NCBI GenBank assembly: GCA_030637065.1
Contig: DAOVVQ010000181.1
Span: forward strand, 1 to 7,798
Length of the DNA stretch: 7,798 nt
Direction of reading: 5' to 3'
DNA from: Planctomycetota bacterium
GTDB lineage: Bacteria; Planctomycetota; Phycisphaerae; Sedimentisphaerales; Anaerohalosphaeraceae
A program made the position numbers and the translations under genes. Of the stretch, positions 5,087 through 7,798 are shown one piece after another (position 1 is the stretch's first letter; each line of letters starts with the position of its first letter). Under the pieces are notes generated by a model. The model was given only the letters and a program-made list of their open reading frames with translations, had not been told where the DNA came from and made no database searches.

Positions 5087-7782
5087 TTTTTCTTCTCTTC
5101 CTTTATCAAAGGTGCGGTATACTCATTATACAGCCCGAACAGGTATTCTAACCGTTCCATCTCACCGCCAAACGCCTTGCCCCGATAACACCTGTCAACA
5201 GCCCTGTCCAAAACATTATGAGCCTTAACCAGACCAGCAGGCATCGTCAAAGGATCGTACATATCCGCAAGACTGCTCTCGGGATGCTTCGCACGCTCAT
5301 CTAAAACTCCTTGTGCAGCCGCCTCAACTCTCGCAACTTTGCTTTCACTTGGCTTCTTAGGCCACGGATAATTATTGTAAACGATATCTTTGGAATATCG
5401 GAAATCACTTTTTAGCCGACCGCAAATATGTTTCACCCAGGCCATGTGCATCAATGATGTCAATATCCCAAAATGATAGAGTGTGGCATCGGGAACGATT
5501 AAGCAGGCATCACTGGTAACGATTTCGGATCCGCAAAAACCAATAGGTATATAGATACGTCTTTCTGATGATACTCTTGGGACTAACAGATAGTGCGAGC
5601 TTGGCATATTTTCAACGTGAAAACGTGTTGGTGTCTTTGCAATAGCTTGTGTAGGCTTGCTCTTGCTTGCAAGACGAAATTGCTTGACGGCTTCAATTCT
5701 TTTCAAAACGTTGGGCATTTTTCTAAGCTCTGTCGGAGACGTTTCACCCAGCCACATGACCCATCGTTTTCGTTTATTTAAGAACTCTCTTGCTCCAAGA
5801 AAGGGCCTAAAGTATCGCTCTGCACATGGTTCCAAACGTACAAATTCCTTCTTTTCTTTCTCTGTAAACAAATAGTTGCCATCATCTATCGGCTTATTGC
5901 CTATTCCCATCTTGGGAACTTCACATATTGAATTAGTTCTCGACAAAATAACTGCATCACCTGAGTCAATTAAATAAGAGTTAATATTATTGGCTTTTAC
6001 TTGATGTGGTTCGCCCTTAACATCTTCGTATTCGTAAATAAATTTGTTGTCAATATCAAACGCTGCAAATCCGATGATGACAACATGAACAGCCGCCTTA
6101 CCTCTGGCCTCGCTGCTCCAACTGAATGTACGGTGTGCAAAATATATCTTAATACTATAATTGTTAAATAATTCGTTCCAGAGTATACCCACTTGCTCTC
6201 CCATCGTAATTGAGTTTGTGGATACAAACGCAACTTTCTTCTTTGTACCTTTAACGTACTGAGCGGCCTTCAAATACCATGCGGCCACATAATCCAGAAC
6301 CCCGCATGCTTTAACGCCCTCGAAGATATGCTTGATTTCATTTCTTTGTTTCACGTCTTGGAATTTTGAACCGATAAACGGCGGATTACCCAAGATATAG
6401 TCTATCTCATCCTTTGGTGTAAACTCTTCCCAGTCAACCTGCAATGCGTTGTCATTCAAGATATGTGCCGAGTGTATCAGCGGCAGCGATGCCCGCTGCA
6501 CGTCTACCTCTTCCGACAATTCGATATTCATTTGATGATCCACCAGCCACATTGCCGTCTCAGCTATCCTTGCCGGAAACTCCTCGATCTCGATCCCATA
6601 GAACTGCTCCACATCCACAAGCGACAGCAGTTCCCCCATAACCTGTTGCTTCTGATGTATTTCATTTAACAGCCTTATCTCTAATCGCCTAAGCTCCCTG
6701 TATGTCACCACCAGAAAGTTTCCGCAGCCGCAAGCCGGATCGAAAAATTTCAGTTCTGCGATCTTTTTATGAAACTCGCCAAGTCGTTTAGTTTTACCGC
6801 TCTTTAGGTTCCTTATATGTTCGAACTCCGCTCTAAGCTCATCCAGAAACAGCGGCTCGATAAGTTTCAGGATGTTTTTCTCTGTCGTATAATGCGCCCC
6901 AAGCTCTCGCCTCTCTTGCGAATTCATCACAGATTGAAACATCGACCCGAATATAGCCGGTGATATCCCGCCCCAGTCAAAATCACAGCACTCTAACAAC
7001 ACCTCACGCGTCTTACCGTTGAAATGCACTATTTGAAGAGTCTCATCGAACAATCCTCCGTTAACATACGGAAACTCATCTAACGATTCGTCAATATGTT
7101 TTTGACGCTCTGCTGTCATCGTGTTCATCGTTTGGAATATAGATGTCAGATGCGCCCCAAGATCGCTCCCATCCTCATTGGTCCTGTCCCTTATGTAGTC
7201 GGTAAAGATGTTTTTATCGAATATCCCCGTATCGTCTGCAAACATACAAAACAACAGACGCATCAAAAGCACTTCTAATTCGTGTCCTTTGTACCCGCTC
7301 CCTAAAAGCTCGTCATGCAGTTTCCCCATCCGCTCGGCGGCTTTTATATTGACGGGCTCTTCGTCCTTGTATTTCTTTTGGGTGTATCCTGCAATAAAAC
7401 CGAATAGATTCACATTTCCATGCAAATCACCAAGCTCAAACTCGTGCTGTTCGTCATCATCCAGATTATATAATCTAAACCGCCCAAAATCAGAAACCAG
7501 AACATACTTAGGAAGCTCATGTTCTTTAAGAGTTGCAAAATAACCTAATGCCTGTGAATATGCCCTGTCAAGGTCTTCCCCTCTTGACTTATGCTCGACA
7601 AGCAGCATCCCCTTCCAAAATAAATCTATAAAGCCGTAGTTGTCATCTAAGTTTTTGACCGGCTCTTCAAAACTGGCAACTCGCCTTCTTTTAATACCGA
7701 AGACATTAAAAAAACCGTTCCAGAACGATTGTGCTTCCGCGCGTTCCCGGCTTTCGTCTTTCCACTCCCTGCTAAAATCCAT
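5068..7782 (-). CDS. MmeI-like single-chain restriction-modification enzyme (Type IIL/IIG)
   Basis: At 904 residues this matches full-length MmeI-family enzymes, which join endonuclease, N6-adenine methyltransferase and target recognition in one chain. The N-terminal nuclease shows D53-X9-E63-H-K65, the family's PD-(D/E)XK pattern. A helical spacer (about 140-290) leads to the methyltransferase: GAHYTTEKN (295-303), SAM motif I DPACGCGNF (348-356), YGIEIEEFPARIAE near 395-408, and catalytic NPPF (466-469). Target recognition probably spans about 615-800, including FRPFLGAREF and RLKSDFRYS, then the conserved NNYPWP (803-808) and a helical C-terminus. The known family methylates one strand and cuts about 20 bases from an asymmetric site; the site here cannot be read. 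The ATG has no clear Shine-Dalgarno in the 16 bases available, yet the N-terminus aligns with the family style. It ends in KKKRRRRR. Likely phage defence. Confidence 0.93.
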   Translation of the reverse strand: MDFSREWKDESRERAEAQSFWNGFFNVFGIKRRRVASFEEPVKNLDDNYGFIDLFWKGMLLVEHKSRGEDLDRAYSQALGYFATLKEHELPKYVLVSDFGRFRLYNLDDDEQHEFELGDLHGNVNLFGFIAGYTQKKYKDEEPVNIKAAERMGKLHDELLGSGYKGHELEVLLMRLLFCMFADDTGIFDKNIFTDYIRDRTNEDGSDLGAHLTSIFQTMNTMTAERQKHIDESLDEFPYVNGGLFDETLQIVHFNGKTREVLLECCDFDWGGISPAIFGSMFQSVMNSQERRELGAHYTTEKNILKLIEPLFLDELRAEFEHIRNLKSGKTKRLGEFHKKIAELKFFDPACGCGNFLVVTYRELRRLEIRLLNEIHQKQQVMGELLSLVDVEQFYGIEIEEFPARIAETAMWLVDHQMNIELSEEVDVQRASLPLIHSAHILNDNALQVDWEEFTPKDEIDYILGNPPFIGSKFQDVKQRNEIKHIFEGVKACGVLDYVAAWYLKAAQYVKGTKKKVAFVSTNSITMGEQVGILWNELFNNYSIKIYFAHRTFSWSSEARGKAAVHVVIIGFAAFDIDNKFIYEYEDVKGEPHQVKANNINSYLIDSGDAVILSRTNSICEVPKMGIGNKPIDDGNYLFTEKEKKEFVRLEPCAERYFRPFLGAREFLNKRKRWVMWLGETSPTELRKMPNVLKRIEAVKQFRLASKSKPTQAIAKTPTRFHVENMPSSHYLLVPRVSSERRIYIPIGFCGSEIVTSDACLIVPDATLYHFGILTSLMHMAWVKHICGRLKSDFRYSKDIVYNNYPWPKKPSESKVARVEAAAQGVLDERAKHPESSLADMYDPLTMPAGLVKAHNVLDRAVDRCYRGKAFGGEMERLEYLFGLYNEYTAPLIKEEKKKRRRRR

Positions 7783-7798
7783 CGCACGGTGTTTTATC

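Overview
The window most likely comes from a planctomycete of the Phycisphaerae/Sedimentisphaerales type. This is an inference from style, not from a marker gene. The left third encodes a secreted protein that combines GG-rich beta-solenoid repeats, an Fn3-like module ending YWRIDEVN, a LamG-like domain and dockerin-like tails, an architecture typical of that group. The intergenic DNA is full of short GC-rich hairpins of the kind scattered through such genomes.

Layout. 1-3008 (minus): a secreted LamG/beta-repeat protein with a good Shine-Dalgarno and signal peptide; its 3' end runs off the left edge. 3009-3765: a 757-base divergent intergenic region holding a cluster of four hairpins (3398-3531) and a plausible promoter for the next gene. 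3766-4320 (plus): a complete lemA, standing alone. 4321-4984: a repeat-dense stretch of at least nine inverted repeats from two families, which surrounds what looks like the first ~45 codons of a lost gene (4683 onward). 5068-7782 (minus): a complete 904-residue MmeI-like enzyme, a single-chain restriction endonuclease and adenine methyltransferase with both catalytic motifs intact.

The genes do not form an operon. The surface protein and lemA diverge, while lemA and the restriction-modification gene converge on the repeat-rich stretch, which looks like a site of gene decay and repeat accumulation. The MmeI-like enzyme should work alone as an innate anti-phage system, since this family needs no partner subunit.

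Points most worth following up: (i) an open -1 frame that continues past the MmeI-like stop codon, beginning at an A6 tract, and would replace the poly-arginine tail with a 33-residue extension ending HGGWPIK; (ii) a multi-hairpin module present on both sides of lemA; (iii) the family of hairpins with GTAGGRTG left arms around the gene remnant; (iv) a 124-residue higher-order duplication inside the beta-repeat protein. I saw no tRNA, rRNA, CRISPR array, transposase or convincing intrinsic terminator.
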